Below, in pieces: positions 7,806 to 8,258 of a stretch of 8,258 nucleotides of DNA; the first letter of the stretch is position 1; every line of letters begins with the position of its first letter. The notes below the pieces were generated by a model, which was not told the DNA's origin, searched no databases, and saw nothing but the letters and a program-made list of their open reading frames with translations. The translations under genes were made by a program, and so were the position numbers. The DNA comes from Burkholderiaceae bacterium. GTDB lineage: Bacteria; Pseudomonadota; Gammaproteobacteria; Burkholderiales; Burkholderiaceae_C. Location of the stretch: positions 1 through 8,258 of the forward strand of contig JAGOBT010000115.1 of NCBI GenBank assembly GCA_017999135.1, in the 5' to 3' direction.

Positions 7806-8258
7806 GGCTGCCAGCGCCCAGTTGGCGCGGCACTACCAGCGCGGCCATGCCGCCTGGCTGCATGCGACGGAGCCGCCCGATGCGACCAGCCGCTGGCCTT
7901 GGCGCCTGCCCCTGGGCAGCCCCACCGAGGCCGAGGCCACGGCCCGGCCCACCGGGGTGCGGGCCTGGGTCCAGGCCTGGCAAGCCTGGCCGGGGCCCGG
8001 CGTGGTGCAGTGGCACACCGTGCAGTGGCCACGCCTGGGCAGCCAGCACCTGCCACAGGCCCTGGTGCTGCCGGGGCCTGAAGCCCTGGCCGACATCGCC
8101 GGCCAGGGCCGCCGCTGGCGCCGTGCCAGCGCCCGGCTCGGCAGCCTGGCGGTGGCCTGGCCGCCGCTGGCCGGCGCCAACGTGTCGCAGCGTGTGTTCG
8201 ACAGCCTGGCCGATGACACCGACGACGACATCCAGCGCCTGGCCGCCCTGCTGCACTG
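7783..8258 (+). CDS. jetD: Wadjet protein JetD, N-terminal part (DUF3322), truncated by window end
   Basis: The frame opening with the ATG at 7783 stays open to the right edge, giving 158 residues (starts MAKLLLPEAASAQLARHY). It matches the DUF3322 layout: VRAWVQAWQAW (59-69), VVQWHTVQWPRLGSQHLP (74-91), ALVLPGPEALADIAG (93-107), RRWRRASARLG (110-120) and a NVSQRVFDSLADDTDDDI stretch (133-150). In Wadjet, JetD is the nuclease that cleaves plasmid DNA; its catalytic Toprim-like DUF2220 domain would lie beyond the window and cannot be assessed. ATG 7783 overlaps the jetC end by 23 bases, and its MAKLLLPE opening fits the family. No ribosome binding site is clear, so translational coupling to jetC is likely. 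The truncation is caused by the window, not by a visible mutation. Position as the fourth gene after jetABC strongly supports the call. Confidence 0.9.
   Translation, partial: MAKLLLPEAASAQLARHYQRGHAAWLHATEPPDATSRWPWRLPLGSPTEAEATARPTGVRAWVQAWQAWPGPGVVQWHTVQWPRLGSQHLPQALVLPGPEALADIAGQGRRWRRASARLGSLAVAWPPLAGANVSQRVFDSLADDTDDDIQRLAALLH

Larger units (their letters stand above)
2142..8258 (+). other. Wadjet (JetABCD) anti-plasmid defence operon, type I-like
   Basis: The order DUF3375, DUF4194, SMC-like ATPase, DUF3322 on one strand with overlapping ends is the canonical jetABCD arrangement. Published work on the family shows that it restricts plasmid transformation: a condensin-like JetABC complex extrudes loops and JetD cuts small circular DNA. 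All sequence-visible key residues of JetC are intact, and jetA, jetB and jetC are full length without frameshifts. The DUF3375-type JetA suggests type I; subtype was not tested by phylogeny. The unit probably extends upstream to include the SNF2 helicase gene. Confidence 0.93.

Noticed and set aside
7630..8256. 208-residue minus-strand frame at the right end
   Set aside because: The + strand here encodes the jetC end and a DUF3322-like jetD start that fits the operon; the reverse translation has no recognisable features.
1..8258. Promoters, terminators, RNA genes, CRISPR arrays, insertion sequences or attachment sites
   Set aside because: Coding sequence covers the window except 2135-2141. 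I saw no spaced direct repeats, T-tract hairpins, AT-rich promoter-like stretches or tRNA-like segments; CTG-rich tracts are Leu codons within genes.

Overview
The window is a compact, gene-dense, GC-rich stretch (codon third positions are almost all G or C). It carries five genes, all on the + strand, with only 7 bases that no major gene covers. Base composition, Ala/Arg/Leu-rich proteins and linkers rich in Pro and Ala suggest a high-GC proteobacterium, possibly of the Burkholderiales. That placement is an inference from style, not from a marker gene.

Layout: (1) positions 2-2134 hold a SNF2/SWI2-family DNA-dependent ATPase. Its reading frame is open to the left edge, so its true N-terminus lies outside. 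(2) Positions 2142-3605 are jetA (DUF3375, MukF-like kleisin). (3) Positions 3589-4305 are jetB (DUF4194, MukE/KITE-like). (4) Positions 4302-7805 are jetC, an SMC/MukB-like ATPase with intact Walker A, signature and Walker B motifs. (5) Position 7783 to the right edge is the start of jetD (DUF3322 N-terminal part), cut by the window end before its nuclease domain. jetA-jetB, jetB-jetC and jetC-jetD overlap by 17, 4 and 23 bases. The helicase and jetA are 7 bases apart, bridged by a three-codon mini-ORF.

jetABCD is the Wadjet anti-plasmid system. From published work on the family, JetABC forms a condensin-like complex that extrudes DNA loops, and JetD is the nuclease that cuts small circular DNA. 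The DUF3375-type JetA suggests a type I-like system. The locus itself is therefore of a known kind. The less ordinary part is the SNF2 helicase, which sits tightly upstream and looks co-transcribed and translationally linked to jetA. It is a candidate accessory component of this Wadjet operon, not one of the four canonical proteins.

I see no RNA genes, CRISPR arrays, insertion sequences, terminators or convincing promoters. The operon promoter is presumably upstream of the window.
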